Shown: piece by piece, positions 38,025-38,381 of the stretch
Layout: every line of letters starts with the position of its first letter
How positions within the stretch are numbered: the first letter of the stretch is position 1
DNA from: Actinomadura sp. KC345
GTDB lineage: Bacteria > Actinomycetota > Actinomycetes > Streptosporangiales > Streptosporangiaceae
Direction: 5' to 3'
Assembly: GCF_004348515.1 (NCBI RefSeq)
Contig: NZ_SMKH01000038.1
Coordinates: 1-38,381 of the forward strand
Length of the DNA: 38,381 nt
Program-made: the position numbers and the translations under genes
The notes under the pieces: model-generated
Databases searched by the model: none
What the model was told of the DNA's origin: nothing
Seen by the model: only the letters and a program-made list of their open reading frames with translations

Positions 38025-38149
38025 TTTGTGTGACTCCTCCCTCACGATCTGCTCCCGGTCATCGTAGAGAAGGGGTGCACCCAGCGTAGTCGCGTTCGTC
38101 GAACTTGTGGTCGAGAAGCGTGCGGGGTCGACTGGCAGAGGAGGGTGGG

Positions 38150-38381
38150 TCAGCGGCGGAGGCGGGTGATGAACTTGTAGCGGTCGCCTCGGTACAGGGA
38201 CTGGGCCCATTCGACGGGCTGGCCGGTGGTGTCGAGGGCGTGGCGGGAGAGCAGGAGCATGGGGAGGCCCACGTCCACCCCGAGGAGCTGGGCGTCGTGG
38301 GGGGTGGCGAGGACGGTCTCGATCGTCTCCTCGGCCTCGGTGAGGTGGACGTCGTAGGCGGTGGCGAGCGTCTCGTAGAGG
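38150..38381 (-). CDS. GntR-family regulator, C-terminal UTRA domain (partial at window edge)
   Basis: The frame is open to the window end and encodes the last 76 residues: [14 protein letters not shown] ... [44 protein letters not shown]. The block ending in [16 protein letters not shown] is the hallmark of HutC/YvoA-type UTRA domains. The DNA-binding half lies beyond the window. Uma2-type genes are often found beside such GntR/UTRA regulators in Streptomyces-like genomes, but no link is proven. Confidence 0.82.
   Translation of the reverse strand, partial: LYETLATAYDVHLTEAEETIETVLATPHDAQLLGVDVGLPMLLLSRHALDTTGQPVEWAQSLYRGDRYKFITRLRR

Overview
The window is high-GC actinomycete DNA. The evidence is the strong third-position G/C bias, frequent GTG/TTG starts, short leaderless promoters, an F420-dependent oxidoreductase, an SCO6745-type protein, the biotin synthase auxiliary protein BsaP and a KstR-like operator. 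A relative of Actinomadura (Thermomonosporaceae) or another Streptosporangiales-type genus would fit, but that assignment is inference. The DNA looks chromosomal. There are no tRNA, rRNA, CRISPR, transposase or phage genes that I can see.

Layout. (1) 1-3.4 kb, minus strand: a secreted esterase, then a compact self-contained locus with its own promoter and terminator. It encodes two paralogous small peptides with a conserved leader and a Cys-containing tail, followed by a membrane M50 metalloprotease with a PqqD/RRE-like N-terminal domain. This looks like a minimal, probably uncharacterised ribosomal-peptide (RiPP-like) system and is the best candidate for something new. (2) 3.4-8.1 kb: a ferritin-like protein, an F420-dependent LLM oxidoreductase, a Ser/Thr kinase whose membrane anchor and extracellular domain are cut off by a stop codon and a frameshift, and a secreted M14 carboxypeptidase. 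(3) 8.1-12.7 kb: a small secreted Cys-containing protein under a promoter covered by an 18-bp palindrome matching the KstR consensus, a decayed JetD-like (TIGR02679/DUF2399) remnant, a BBE-type flavin oxidase broken at a C5 run, and a second secreted esterase. (4) 12.7-17.4 kb: a hypothetical protein, a double VOC protein, a divergent TetR / secreted beta-propeller pair, and an FUSC-type membrane protein. (5) 17.4-21.4 kb: a galBCD-type operon (4-oxalomesaconate hydratase, CHA aldolase, tautomerase) with a nearby oxidoreductase and a GntR/FCD regulator. (6) 21.5-23.6 kb: a stand-alone EF-G paralogue. (7) 23.6-29.2 kb: a LysR regulator divergent from coxM-coxS-coxL-coxF, a form I aerobic CO dehydrogenase recognised by the AYACSFR signature. 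(8) 29.2-38.4 kb: an SCO6745 protein, a divergent biotin carboxylase coupled to bsaP, a GNAT and a TPP enzyme, a 5'-truncated carotenoid oxygenase, bioD-bioB, a Uma2-type nuclease and the end of a GntR/UTRA regulator.

How the parts work together. The cox operon should let the organism oxidise CO as an energy supplement. The gal genes would convert 4-oxalomesaconate to pyruvate plus oxaloacetate, but the ring-cleavage enzyme that feeds them is not here. bioD, bioB and bsaP form a split biotin module, with bsaP translationally coupled to a carboxylase that could use biotin. Several genes are decayed or frameshifted (kinase tail, JetD relic, flavin oxidase, carotenoid oxygenase). Two frame breaks fall exactly at runs of five C, so sequencing error must be excluded for those.
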